DNA of 64,000 bases from Plasmodium malariae (GCF_900090045.1 NC_041783.1:1571501-1635500), one strand, 5' to 3'. Shown: positions 32,824 to 46,658, counted from the stretch's first letter. Notes: a model not told the origin generated them from the sequence alone. Numbers and translations: made by a program.

Positions 32824-35800
32824 ATGTATGATAAGATCATAGAAAAACTAAGTTTAGCTTCTGTCAATTTGTTATCAAAACTAGGTTATGAAAAGAGAAA
32901 AAGGGAATGTAAATTAAAAAATAGAAAGAAATATAAGAAGAAGAATAGGAACTATCCGTTATTATTAAGAATTGAAGATAATGCTAATAAGAAAGAAAAA
33001 ACACTATTTTTTCATTATAATTATAAAAAGAAACAACAATCGTTTCTATATTTATTTAAGAAAAAAAAATATCCCAAAATTAAATTTTTATATAATGATA
33101 TTATTAAGACATATAAAAATGAAAAATTTTTAAGTGATTTTTCCTTAGACCTTCTTCATGAATTAACCAAAAGGGAAAATTGTACCAACTTTTTGAGGGC
33201 AAGTGAGGTGTACACGTTATTATTAATCTTAAGTCAAGAATTTTTAAAAAGATTCAATGACGATAAGGTTGCTTCTGTTATTACCAGTGATGGCACCGCA
33301 GTTCCGGGTGATGGTGCATATATGTCTAATGAAAGCAACGTGAAGATATTAAAAATAAGTTGCTATTTGCTTAAATACTTAATCACGAATAAAGCGAAAA
33401 GTGAAATGCTAGATGACTCTTTTATGTTGTTCTTTTTGATAAAATTGAATTATATAGTTAACAAAAAAAAAGATATTGAATATAAAGACTTAAAGAAAAA
33501 TTATCATTTTTATTTTTATTTTTTGTTACTTTATTACTATCTCTTTGTTTATAATAATATGAAGAAAATTGTTCTGTTGCCTCCAAAAAGGATCTTTAAG
33601 TATTCCTTCAGCAAATTAAACGAATTTGCATTAGTTTATAAATACTTTGACTCTATAAAAAACGATATACACAATATAAATACCTATGGAATATATACAC
33701 ATAATAACAATTTTGATAATAATATAAGCAATAAAAACAAAAGCAAAAACAAAAACAAATATGTTAACAAGAAGAAATATACCGACTTTTTAAAAGATAA
33801 CTACATAGTTAATTTTAACTCCTTAAAAGAAAAGTGTAATGTATTTTTTAAATTTAATGATATTTCAAATATTCGTTTTTTAACAAGTATGAGTAAGTTG
33901 AATGTTTTGCACATGGACTCGCACGAACATATTATAAAACCCAAATGTACACTTCTGAATGATTCGTTAAATAGCTACGTGTTATTTTTGTTGTCAGTAT
34001 TGTTTAATTTAGATAATAAAAGTAGCACAGGGAATTGCATAGAAATTAAGCACATAAACGATAATGACGGGATTAGCGGTAGCAGTAGTTACAAGAGTAG
34101 TAACACAAATAGGAAAGAAGGTTGTTATAGTAGTAGTGGTGGAGCAAAAGAAAACGAAATATTTTTACATTCGTACTCGGAAAAAAAGAAGCGCACGAAA
34201 TCTCCGTGTAATTTGTTGTTAAAAAACATAAATAACAAGAAAACAAATAAGATGAACAAAACAGTACTACTAACCGAGTTGACATATCAGTCGTTGGATT
34301 ATGTAACGTTAAATGAACACATGTGCTACTTCAATAATAAGGGGAAGAATAGTAATGTTAGTAGTGTTGGCAGTGCCAGTGGTACCATCAGCGGCATTAG
34401 CACTGATAATAGTAGTAATAATATGATTGAAAATTGTCTGAGCGAAATAATAAAATATATTGAGAAAAGACGCAAGTTAGTATATGTGGGTAACACAAAG
34501 GACGTTGACATGGTTTCACAAAATAATGATAATAAAAAAAATGCAAGGAATGAAGAAAATATATTATTTAATATAATTAACATAGACAATAAATTAAAAA
34601 GTAAGAATAATCTAAACTTAGAAATTTTGTTGAAAAAAATTAATGACTTGATGAATATTATTCAGGATCCGTCTATATATATAAAAAGTGGGCTTCACAT
34701 AATACTAAGAAATGTGTGTATAAACAAGTTGAATTCCTTAAATCTGGATCTTCTCTTTCTGATAAATTTATACTCAAACAACAATTTTAAAAATAAGTTT
34801 TTTCACTATGACCAAAGGTATGTTGAGCCGATCGACGTTCCACAGGGCAGAGATAGCAGGGGAAGCGGTAACGCCATTAGCAGCAATAGTAGCGATTACG
34901 TAGGACAAAATAACAAAAATACAGCGAAGAAGCAGATAGAAAGGAAAGGGAGCGAAAAGGAGTACTTTAACATTGAAATGAAAAAGAAATCGCAGGGTGT
35001 CACTATGAAAAGACAAAGCAATGAAATATATAATGAACTATCTGTTATTATTAAAATTTTTGCAAACAATTTTTCAGTAAAGGATTTAACGTATAATTGC
35101 TTTTCTGTTTTATATAGCATGTATAAAAATATATTACAAAATATGCTCAGAATATCATTTAATTTTACTTATTTTATTAGTGCCGAATTTTATTTTTTTA
35201 ATGACAATATAAACTTTCTTTCTTTAATGAATTTAAAAAAGGAGCTAATACCAAGTACTTTATACTTTGACAGTGTAAGAGCATTTACAAATATCAAATC
35301 GCATTATAAGTATTTTATGCATATGATAATTCCAAAAAAAAAAAAAAAAAAAAAAAAAGGTAAGGAAAAAAAGCTAGCTAGGAATAATAAATATATCTTG
35401 TTAACTAGCATACATGATAATGCGCCTGGAAGTGATGAGGATAAGGGAGTGATAAAAAATAAAAATTCAAAAAGAATATATAAAACAAAAAAAGTTAAAG
35501 AAGTTATAAAAGTTAAAGAAGTTATAAAAGTTAAAGAAGATATAAAAGTTAAAGAAGATAGAGAAGTTAGAGAAAATAAAGAAACTAAAGAAATAAGAAA
35601 GGAAAATCAAATGAATTACGCAGAAGGTACAGAGAATCAGCAGAGTTGTAGGAAATCATTTGATTCATTTCTAGACAAACTAGACAACATGCTAATGGAT
35701 GAAACTATACAGAAAAAAATGAATTACAAAGAAGTATCGCTTGCATCCTCTTATACAGAAAAAATGAAAAAAAAAGAAAAAAAAATACTATTAGATGAGC

Positions 35801-38340
35801 ACATGTACATGATTAACAAATTTAATCATCATTTTTATGATGTACATGACCGTCTTTTGCCTGTATACATTTACTCAAAAAAGTGCAATATACGCAGAAA
35901 TAAAAAAAGTAGGACTCATAAACATACCGAGGGTGAAATTGGACAAAAATGGGAAATCAATTCGGGAACAGAAAGGGAAAGGGGGGAAAAAAAGGAGAAC
36001 ATGAGGGACGAAGAGAAGAAGAACAACAAAGAACAAAAGAAGAAGATGGAAGTAGATATTGTGTTCGTACACGGGTTACGAGGAAGCGCTCATCGTACAT
36101 GGAGATTAGCAAACATGTATCATGACGCCGATAATCGTCATTTTTATTATAGGAATAATATAAAAAAATGCAGAAAAGGAGGAGGGAAATTACTGCGTAA
36201 TGGTAGTGCACACGTAGGTGATGGTATAAACAATGATAATGATAACAATAACGATAACGGAAAGGACGATGGCGGATTCAGTAGTATAAGCAGTAACAGT
36301 AGCACTACTGGTGTGTGGACGTTCCTTGATATTAATAGCAAAGGAGAAGGAAGAATGTCAAAAGAGGAGACGAGTATTCAATCGTTAAAGGGGAAAAATG
36401 AACCGAACGAAAAAGGAGATGATCTACTAAATATTAAAAACGGTAGTGTCGAAAATTTGAAAGAAAAAGAAAATGTAATTACGTTTGATGAATCAAGAAA
36501 ACAAATAAGACAATGTATAAAAATACGTAATAATTTTCATTTCATAATAAAAAAAAATGTAATTAATATACTAATGTTAAATTATAAACATAACCAAAAT
36601 ATCTTACCATTATATGTTAATACAAAAATTATAAATAAAAACATTTTTAAATCTTTATTTCTGCATAATAAAAAATTAAAAAATGACTTAGACCTTTATA
36701 GCGATTTGTTTTCTCATCAACTGTGGCCTATGTATATTTTATACCCTCATAAAAAAAATATTAATATTTTTATTTTCAATTATCATTCGCCTTTGTACCC
36801 GGATTCTAATTATTATATGAAGGTTCACTACAAAGAGGGGAAACGCATGAAGGAGGAGAATGACAAGGAGGATGTAACAAGCAACAATTCAGTTTACATG
36901 GATAACATCAAAAAGGAAAATAAAGAGAATGAGTCAAATAAAGAAAATAAAGACAAAAAAGAGAACACTAGTTATATGTATTCCTATTTAAACACAATAA
37001 ACTCTTTTTTTAGCAGAAAAGAGGAAGATTATGAACACTCCCTAAATAAAGAAAAATATTTCTACACAGATAGGATGAATTTGGATGAACTATCGAATTT
37101 TCTTTTAAAGAAGTTAAAAAGTATAAATTTGGGTAAAAAAAATGATATCATATTTATAGCTCATTCTATGGGAGGACTATTAACTCAATATGTATTATTA
37201 AAAGATGATAAAATTTTAAATAAAACAAAATTTATTTTTTTTTATGCTTCTCCCCACTTTGGATCACCACTATCCTCCACAGCTCTTTTCTTTAAAACAT
37301 TTTTATCTCCGTATGTTTATCAGCTGAATGATTATGGTTCGTTATTAAGTAACTTGCAGTATTCTTTCAGGGAAAGAATCAAAGAAAAAAATGTAAAAGT
37401 CTATTCTTTCTCCGAGTCGGAAAAGACTCCCTTGCCGCTTATTGGTTTGAGCAAAAAAAAAAAAAACAAAAAAAAAAATAAATGTATAAATGAACATATA
37501 TATAAAAAAATGTATAATTAAGTGTATAATTAAATGTACAATTAAGTGTATAATTAAGTGTATAATTAAATGTACAATTAAGTGTATAATTAAGTGTATA
37601 ATTAAATGTACAATTAAGTGTATAATTAAGTGTATAATTAAATGTACAATTAAGTGTATAATTAAGTGTATAAATAAATGTAAAGTAAATGTATAAATAA
37701 ATGTACAAATATGTAAAATCAAAAAAATACTATAATCACTTTTGCCACGTACTACGAATTTATTGCGGAGAAAGGGCATTGTTTAAGCAAGTCTTTTTCA
37801 CTACGACGTACGTTTGTGTAAGTGTGTTTGTGTATATATGTATATGTATGTATGCATTTATGTGGCAGCCTTATCAGCAGCGTTGTTACGTGTATGCAAT
37901 GATTTCTCATTTTTGTAAAAATGAGCATATTCATTTATGTGTAATATGATTTTGCGTGCTTTTTATCCGTTTTTACATAATTCAACTAAACAGTTTTTTA
38001 CCTGACCATTTGCAAAAAAGAAAAAAAAAAACCTTCAGAAGTGTTCTCTTTATGTTTTATATTTTTTATCTTTTACTTTGTTTTGTTCTGTTTTGTTCTG
38101 TTTTGTTTTGTTTTGTTTTGTGCTTTTCATGTTTTTTATATTTTGATTTGTTTCGTTTTGTATTTTTTAGGGGTGTACACAATGATTGTGCCAAGCATCA
38201 GCTCCTATTTGCATTACGCTGATATATTTGTAATTATTAAGAAATGCGACCATTTGGATATTAGTAAGCTAAATAGCGAAGAGGATGTAAAGTATTATTA
38301 TTTAAATAAAGCAATAAAGGAAGTAATGAAGGTTAACTAG
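32824..38340 (+). CDS. SERAC1-like alpha/beta hydrolase (two exons, 1596 aa)
   Basis: A serine hydrolase/lipase-fold protein. SERAC1-type enzymes act on lipids at mitochondria-ER contacts, but the substrate here is unknown. Exon 1 is 32824-37444. The donor at 37445 (ATTG|GTTTGA) joins an acceptor TTTTTTAG at 38170, and exon 2 is 38171-38340 (TAG), exactly in phase. The frame without splicing reads into poly(Lys) and stops at 37521. Motifs: oxyanion-hole strand VDIVFVHGLRGSAHRTW at about 1077-1093, nucleophile elbow FIAHSMGGLL with Ser1448, then FYASPHFGSPL. Exon 2 supplies CDHLDI with His1568, the best candidate for the catalytic histidine. The N-terminal 1050 residues are helical and low complexity, with Asn/Ser tracts, a lysine run from A25 (35334-35358) and VIKVKE repeats. 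Confidence is high for the fold, moderate for SERAC1 kinship. Confidence 0.87.
35488..35580 (+). repeat. 18-nt coding repeat (KVKEVI / KVKEDI)
   Basis: About five copies of AAAGTTAAAGAAGTTATA and variants in the hydrolase gene, encoding a charged, probably helical hexapeptide repeat. Confidence 0.85.
37505..37675. repeat. Intronic 12-nt array in 36-nt higher-order units
   Basis: Tandem TGTATAATTAAG, TGTATAATTAAA and TGTACAATTAAG/A 12-mers arranged in a repeating order of three, about 4.5 higher-order copies. The array lies wholly inside the predicted hydrolase intron (37445-38170). All frames look open on both strands because the period is a multiple of three, so the apparent Cys/Ile/Lys and Asn/Tyr/Thr frames are artefacts. 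Confidence 0.92.
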
Positions 38341-40140
38341 TGGAAAAAAAGGGGTTATTTTTACAAAATGGTATAGACATAAATGTGTGTGTGTGTGTGT
38401 GCTTAAGTATGTACTTTGACCGTTGATGCCCCTTTTAAAAATTAATGCTGTATATATATATGTATACGTACGCGTGTACATATTTATAATTCATGAATCA
38501 TACTAATTTTGTAATACCTTTTGAACGTTATCCCGTTTGTACATGTGCATCATATAGATATATTAAAATAATTTGTGTTCAAATTTTTTTTTTGTACTAA
38601 TCTTTTGAATTTTCATTTTTGAATTTTGAATTTTTAGTATTTTACTAACAATTACATTACACTTATACTTTTACCTATACGTTTACGTTTAATTTTTTAT
38701 TTTTTTTATTTTATTTATTTTATTTTATTATTTTTTTTTTTTTGTGGCGTTTTTATTTACAACAAATTTTAATTACATTCTCTCTTTTAAATATGGCATT
38801 TAAAAATATAATAAAAACTACAAAATGTTCAATGAGCTTTCATTCATGTTTTATTGGCATCTTTTTTTATTGATTCCTTATTGCTTTATCAAATATTTGT
38901 AAAAAAAAAAAAAGGGAATAAGAAATTAAAAAGAGGGTACATATTTAATTTATGAGAAAATTTTATTGGTAGTCAAGTGGAAAGAGGTTCCTATTTATAT
39001 TTTTTATAATAGGTGGTTTCTGTCATAACGATGGGTACCCGACTTCTTACTTTCGTTAACACGCTGAGTAGCAGAATTTGCTCATGAGCTTGCGTATATG
39101 TGTGTATGCACAGATCGAAGGTAAATAACAATAAAAAGAAAAAAAAAAAGAAAAAAAAAAGAAAAAAAAAAGAAAAAAAAAAGAGTATGTATAGATGCCC
39201 GCAATATTCATATTAACAATTTTTGCAAATTATTCCCCTTCTTTATTTTATTAATATCAAATGTGCATAAATAATCTCAGCTTAATACATTTTTTACTTT
39301 TCATATGATGAATATTTTTTCTTCTTCCTCTTCTTTTTAATGAACGTTCTATTAATAAAGAAACAAATACCAATCAAATATGCACTAAAGTTGTCTGCTT
39401 AAATTTAAAATTGAAAACAAACATGCATTATATATTGTCTGAAAGTGAAGGAAAATTATAAATATTCCCTCTCCTTATTTTACTATATCGCTAGTTTATT
39501 ATTTTCTTATTTTCCACAAATATGGACAATTATGAACTTTTATAAGGGGTTAACAAATAAAAGATTATTCCTGTAATTTTGAAAGTGTTGAGAATATGAC
39601 GTTTTCACGAGTAATTAAAAAAGTAAAATAAGTAAATAAAATAAATGAAACAGATTGTACAAAACAAAATATGCAAAATAAATGAAGTAAAATAGAAATA
39701 GTATTAATTATGTGGAAACAAGAATCGAAATGTACAAAACTACAAATAACGGAGGTGGTGCTTCTTATAAAAATACAAAAAGAACTGAGCACGCAAAAAG
39801 TGAGCTGACATGGAAATACTTGCCAACACTTAACGTAAAACGTTTTTGTTTTATATGAATAATTGCTGTTTTTTTTTTTTTTTTTTTTTTCATTTTTTTT
39901 TCTTTTTTGCTTTCCCTAAAATATGAATATTCCACTAAATTTATCATAAAAGCGTTTGTTTATCTACCTAAGAATGTGCAAGCGTTGAAATTAGTGTAAA
40001 TTCGAAAAGTGCACTCGTATGTTTCTTAAGCCCCAAAAGAGTATATACACTGTTCTTAATCTTTTAATACCCATAGAGATGGTGTTGTAGGATAAATGAA
40101 AAACAAACTTTTAAATTAGTTTCTTTTAATTTACTCTCTC
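38341..40140. other. Convergent 3' intergenic region
   Basis: Holds the 3' ends of the hydrolase (+) and CCCH gene (-). Includes a TG run at 38381-38401, A9G repeats at 39136-39182 and a T24 run near 39870. A G+C-richer island at about 38960-39125 has a plus-strand acceptor and a short open frame (MGTRLLTFVNTLSSRICS then stop), but I cannot connect it to another exon. Confidence 0.5.
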
Positions 40141-42716
40141 TTAGTCTTTAAATTCCATAAGGTTATGCATAACAGCTTCTTGCACTTCTTCTGGCGATAT
40201 ATTTTTCATCTCATCAATGAATCTTGTTTTACTTTGGTATATGTGGCTCGGGTTACTACTGCTATTGCTATTGCTATTGCTGCTGTTGTTATTACTTCTA
40301 GTGTTATTAGTACCGCTAAGACTACTATAATGGGGATTACTACTGATAAGGGTATTCTTAACTATGTTTCCGCTGCACTTAGGTGATCTACTAATACTAT
40401 TATTAATATAAATGTGGTTATTAGTGTAAAGGTAGTTGTTATTATATATATTGTTACCATATTCTTGATTAATAGCATAAGCGTGGTTGTTAATGATGCT
40501 ACTGTTGCTGTTGGTGGTACTATAGGTATTATTGTTGTTGTAAGCATGGTCGTTGCTATAGACAACGCTGTTGTTGTATACAGCATGATAAGTGTAAACC
40601 TGCTCCTCATTGCAATCCTGGTTGATGTTATTACCACCAATGGAAAGGTGGTTATAAAAGGGATTACTACTATTATTCTTATAATTTTTAAAATTCATGT
40701 TATTCATTCTTCTTTCATAATTTTTATTTGAATAATAAGGTAATAAAATACTTTCTTTTTTTTTCTCCTTTCCATTGATTGGAACACCCGATATATCATT
40801 CATGTATGAATTTTCTATAAGTGTGTCTGACTTAAATATATCATTTTTAATTTCATTATTTTTATTGTTATTATATATGTTATTTGACATATTGGATCTC
40901 CTGTTATGTATGCTTTTTCCAGATTCGAACTTTGTCAAATTTAAATGCATATTTTTTTGGTTAAGTGAAAAGCTATCATTCTTTATGGTGGCCATATTTC
41001 CATAGGTAATAGAATCCCTTCTATTACTACAGTTGCTGTTACTTATTAGGGCATTCAATGGAACATCAATATTTTCACATCTACTGGAATTTGTTGTGTT
41101 AATGTGTTGATTTTCACTACTATACATTGTATTTACTTGTTCATTGAACACATTTGGGTAATCGTACAATTTTTTTTGGTATGGAAATACACAGGGTTTG
41201 GACTGCAGCGGCTTATTGGAGGAAGTGTTTTGAGTAGCATATGGTGCAATAATTGGAGCACCATTTGATACAGTAGTTGGGTTTAACAGAATACTAGGTG
41301 GGGATGTGCCAAAAATGGGATGATAGCTCAAATTTGATGCACTTAGTGCATGCTGTGAGTTGTTATAATTATTACTATTGCTACTAGTATTGTTATTTCT
41401 GTTCATATTAGTCATTCCCATTGTAGAAAACCCCATCGGCGGTATCCCCATTACAGGAGTTAACAACGTAGCAGTGGAGGCCCCATTGGGTACTCCCCCA
41501 ACAAGGGGCCTCTGGTATGGCATATTCATATTGTTCATTTGAGCTTTAAAAAAATTATAAGAATCGTTTCGATTTGGAAAAATATTATTGATATTATAAT
41601 TGTAATAACTGAAATTATTTACTAGTGTATTTACAGGAAAAACAGGATGACCGTGCATCATCATGATCATCATATCATTACTTATAATAGCATTGTTCCT
41701 GTCATAGTATGTATGTGCTAAATTTTGTGGGTTACTATTAAGAAAGCTGTTATTGCTATCATTTAACCTTGTAATACTATTTTGCATATAAAAAGAATTT
41801 GTGTTAGCACAACATGTAGGTAATAATTTTTCTGAATCATCAAAATTACAATTTGATAAACTAGGCGGTGGTAATATATACATATTATTTATAGACCTAT
41901 TAGCAAATTTGTAATTGTAGTTATTTTGAATTCTGTTATTATAATTTTTTGATTCCTCCCTATTGCTCAAACCATCAACACTTCTTACATCGCCTGCGCA
42001 GTTATTCTTGGATGTTACATATGAGATACTGCTCCTGTTATGACCTCCACCGTTAACGCTTCCACTGACCCTTATATAGCTACTTTCACTTTCACTGCCA
42101 CTTCCACTGCCTGCATTGTTTTCCTTATGAATGGTGTTTACCTCCTTGTTGTATTCGAAACTGCCCCTATCATAGCTCCTGAAACCGTTTATACATTTGT
42201 CTATGATATTGTATTTCTTATATTTGTTATTAGCATATTTGATGTTATAATTACTTGATGTAGTAGTAGTAGTACAATTAGAAGAATTGTTTGCAGAAAT
42301 ATTATTTCTTTTTGAATTATGTCCTCTCTTATTTTCATTTCTTGCTGTACAATTTGTATCATTTGCAAAATCTTTTCCTCGTTCTTTAAAATTTTTATAT
42401 TTATTATATTTGACATTTGTCTTGACATAATAATTGAAGTGTGGAGGTATATAATTCGTTTTATCTATTCCATGTTCCTTCTTTAAATATGCATCATCTA
42501 CCTCTTTCATAAGTTTTGTATACGAAAAAACGGCTTTTGTAAAATTTTCCTTCTTTCCATTATTTTTCTTGTAGTCATCATATGCACAATTAATTTCGTC
42601 TCTACTTATTTTGTTTATATTACTCTCAAGAATACAACTGTTATTCATTTTTCTTTCCTTTTGTCCAACATCCTCCTTTAAATTAGCTTGAGGATCTTCT
42701 CTTTTATTATTATTAC

Positions 42717-42765
<49 letters not shown>

Positions 42766-45700
42766 GTTGTTGTTGTTGTTGTTGTTATCATTATTATTAC
42801 TGCTATTCTCTTCTCCCCCCATAAGTATGTTCTTCGCACTGTGGTCATTTTGCGCACTTTGATGGTCGTCCTTAGCTCTTAAACATGTATTCTTTCCTCC
42901 GTTCTCATTCAAATTCTCTTTCTGCTTCTCCTCTGTTATCACTTGCTTATATATTTTTCTACCTTCATCATGTGTATTATCAAATGACCCTGTTTCTTCT
43001 TTTCCTAAGTCCTGTTCATTGTTTTTATTTGAATCCGTTTGTTCACTTTGCTCATGTGCCTCCCCTTCCTTATTATCCATTTTGTCTAATGTGGAGAACT
43101 CATTGTATGGGTTCTTTTCAAAAAGATTATTATTATTGGTTGACGCTTCGTCCTTCTCATAATTCTCTTTTCCTCCTATTTTGCTAAATGTATTTCCACC
43201 ATTATTCGTTATATGGCTATTTAGTTTAGAGTTGTCCCTTTGCCCCGTCTCACTTGATGTGGTTTCCTTATTTTCTTCAACCACAACTTGTACTTTTCCC
43301 ACTTCTTCAGCATTTTCACAGCGTCTTTTCTGTTCCTTCTCCTCATGTGCACTTAAATCATTTTCTGCTAGTGCATTTTCCCCTTGAACATCACAATTTA
43401 AACATAATATATCACTACCATTATTTCTTTCTTCACTGTGTCTTTCTCCTAACTCCTCCCCATTTCTATCATTCATTCCGCTGATATTAGGTAAAGGGAT
43501 ATTACTCTCTTCCTCCTGATTTACAAAATAGTTGGATGTACTAACATTTTTCAGTTCACTGGTACAATCACTTTCTGTAAATTTATATTCCTTTGTGAGA
43601 AGGTCCTTTTCTCTATTTTCGTTGGTGATTGTTAAACTTGCAGTAACACGAATGGGAGAGTGATACTCGCTGTTGCCACTTCTACTTTTGTAGTCATCGT
43701 TATACTTCTCATGGATGTTACTGTCCCCATGTTCCCCCATCCTTTCACAGTTGTCCCTTCCGCTTTGCCTTTCGATGTTCACTTCGCTTCCTCTAGCTTC
43801 CTCATGCTGCTCCGAGTGGATGTCTGTCCCATCCGGCTCATGGTCTTCTTTTCCGCTTTTCCTGTTGTGGGTGCTGAAGATGCAATCGAGGAGGTCTCCT
43901 CTTACATTTTTCATTTCATTATACAACAATTTCATATTTATTTTATTTTTTAAGGCATATTTTTCTAATTCTGTTCGTCTATAATTTCTTTTTCTTAATT
44001 CTGTGTGACCATGTGCATGTCGACATTTATCTCCTGAGGGACACGTCCCTTCTTTATCAAAATATTTACATAATTTAGTTTTATAATAATCTGGAGTTGC
44101 TCTTAATTCTAGTTCACCATGTGCATAAACACAATGCTCATCTTGACATTCATTTTTTATCCACAAATCGCATATTTTTGTTTTAGTTAAATTAATGATA
44201 TTTCTTAACTTGTCTGTTGAGTGTGCATATGAACAATTATCCCCTTTCTGGCATAGTCCTTTTTTTAGAAAGGGACATAATTTGATTCTATAATATTGAT
44301 CATGTACTTTTTCTTTCATTCTTGTATGTTGAAAATCTTTTTGGTACGTATTCGCACCTTTAATACAATCTTGTAGTTTATTCAGCATAGGTGGACCAAG
44401 TTTTGTGGTACAATGAGATAGTGTGTTCACGTTGACTGCAGGAATATGCTTCGTCAGTTCGCTCTGCGGGACGCGGGGCACTGATACGGCATTTTTCCTC
44501 ATAATGATATACGGCTGTTGCTGTTGCTGCTTCTGTTGCTGCTTCTGTTGCTGCTGTTGCTGCTGCTGCTTCCAATGATGCATGCTGTTTAATGTATTTT
44601 CAAGTGGAGCACTTTCTAGGTAGAAGTAGTCATTGCAGTAATATGCATACGGATTGTTACTGTTACTTCTACTTCTATTGGCATTGACGAAACTGTTACC
44701 AGTACTACTGTTGACATTGACATTACCACTAATTCTGTAGGCACTTCTTAATATGTTACCATCTACGTAAGGCTGATCATACATATAGCACTTCATATTG
44801 CCCATGCTGTTGTTTCTACTCATTCTTTGATTAAAGAAATTTTGTTCTGTACATGGTTCTATACATGGTTCTATACATGGTTCTATACATGGTTCTATAC
44901 ATGGTTCTATACATGGTTCTATACGTTGTTCGATATATGGTTTTCTACATGGCTCTCTACATGGCTCTCTACATGGCTCTCTATATGGCTCTCTATATGG
45001 CTCTCTACATGGTTCTCTACATGGTTCTATACATGGTTCTATATATGGTTCTATATATGGTTCTATATATGGTTCTGTACAGGGTTCTATATATGACCTT
45101 ATACATGGCTCTCTTACATACATACCATAGTTATTACTACTATAATTCTTTTCTTTTTTTTCATTATACATGCAACTGAGATACCTTCCATTGTAATAAT
45201 TGTTCTTTTCCTTTTCTTCAAAAGAAATCGTCTCTTTCTTTTGCTGTTTATAATATTTGATATTTTTTGGAAAATTTTGTTCTTTTTCTTTATTATCGTT
45301 ATACATTACAAATTCATAATGTTTTTCTGTTCTTGTAATATCTTCATTTGCGTAAAAATCGTATAGAATTTGCTGATTTTTAAAAACTTTTTTATTCTTT
45401 ACTAGTCCTAAATTTTTAATGCTCCTTTTATTCACGTGTTTCCAATTCATACGGAACGAATCATAATTTTTGTCTTTGCTTTCACATGTATCATATTCGG
45501 ACAAACGGAATAATTTCCCCCCTTTCTCATGTCCACCTCGCTCGTGCTTCGGCCAGTTCTGTGGTCCGTTCTGCTGTTCGATCCGCGGTTCACTATTCGA
45601 TTCATATTGAACATCTTGATCACTTCCCTCGTCAGGCTGTGAATCTCGCTCGAGCTCTTCCTCCAATACCTTGTCCTCATTACTCTTTTTCCTTTCTTCC

Positions 45701-45981
45701 TTCTTACCTTCCTTCATATCATATTTCGCTTCTTTCGTATCTCCATTCATATTTTCACTCACTTTTTTCTTATTCATTTTTTTTTTTTTTTTTTCATAAA
45801 TATTGTTGTACATGTTTTTATTTTTGTTGTATGTGTTATTCTCTATCGAACTGTTATTCTCTTCATTGTCGACATTCCCTTCATCAAATTTTATAATTTT
45901 AAAATTGTCTTCTAAGTAGTATGTTCTATCTTTTTTCATTTTGATGTAGTTGCCTTTTTCACTTGCCTCTACTAGTGCCAT
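40141..45981 (-). CDS. Triple CCCH zinc-finger protein (1946 aa)
   Basis: Probably an RNA-binding regulator. Three consecutive CCCH fingers lie at about residues 569-665: a C-x7-C-x5-C-x3-H unit ([17 protein letters not shown]), a C-x7-C-x4-C-x3-H unit ([17 protein letters not shown]) and a C-x8-C-x5-C-x3-H unit ([18 protein letters not shown]). The last has tristetraprolin spacing. Each is followed or preceded by a basic linker with ELRA/ELRK motifs typical of such arrays. The rest is low complexity: EPCIEP/REPC tetrapeptide repeats at about 294-380, a Gln run at about 470-487, a long Asn run near 1075-1095, and Ser/Asn-rich tails. The ATG at 45981 directly follows a run of about 20 A on the coding strand. 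There are no introns in the coding part. Family members act in mRNA stability or translation, but a specific role here is not shown. Confidence 0.9.
42706..42790 (-). repeat. Polyasparagine-coding ATT/GTT trinucleotide run
   Basis: About 27 triplets, mostly ATT on the plus strand (AAT on the coding strand) then GTT (AAC), forming an Asn homopolymer in the CCCH protein. The plus strand is open as polyisoleucine, which is a shadow. Confidence 0.92.
44838..45105 (-). repeat. 12-nt coding repeat (EPCI / EPYI / REPC)
   Basis: About 21 copies of ATAGAACCATGT-type units (plus-strand ACATGGTTCTAT) in the CCCH gene, encoding Glu-Pro-Cys/Tyr-Ile/Arg tetrapeptides. Two subtypes, with Ile or Arg as the variable residue, occur in blocks, showing serial duplication. 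Confidence 0.92.
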
Positions 45982-46039
45982 ATTTTTTTTTTTTTTTTTT
46001 TTTAAATAAATAAAATCAGTTCATGTATGCAAGTATGCT

Positions 46040-46084
<45 letters not shown>

Positions 46085-46658
46085 GTAATATCACTTCAAC
46101 TAGTGAACAAGGAGTGATATACATATGTACATATTTGTACACATGTATATATGTATGTATAATTTTACTACTACTTAATTTAACGCAGAAATGATCTGCT
46201 TTTATTTGGATATGTGTATATAGTTCGTACGTTTTTTACTTATTCGAAAGTATAAAATTTAAAATGCAAAAATGGATGGGTTATCATGAGTAAACTTTTG
46301 CTCATGCATGTACTTTCGCCCATCTCTCTCTCGCTGTAACACTATTTATACGCATATACATACATAAGCATAATTATATATATGAATATGCATTTACACG
46401 CATAAGCATGAGTACACATAAGTATATATCCATTTGCTCAAACAGAACAAAAATCGCTACATTGGTTAATCATCACATAGGTTAATAAATTAACTTGGTT
46501 AGTATGCATAAACAAAAATATGTACGTTAAGGAAAAGTGGAATAAACAGAGAAAAATATATACTACTCTATTTAAACTAAAAAGTAAATATATTAAAATG
46601 ATAATGTGGTAATATGCTAACATGTTAAAATGCTAATATAGCAATATGCTAACATTAT

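Noticed and set aside
37439..37779. Plus and minus frames in the hydrolase intron (Cys-Ile-Ile-Lys; Asn-Tyr-Thr-Leu)
   Set aside because: Period-12 repeat translated in several frames; no start context or conservation signal.
44827..45179. Trp-Phe-Tyr-Thr and Val-Leu-Tyr-Met frames on the plus strand
   Set aside because: Shadows of the EPCI tetrapeptide repeat in the CCCH gene.
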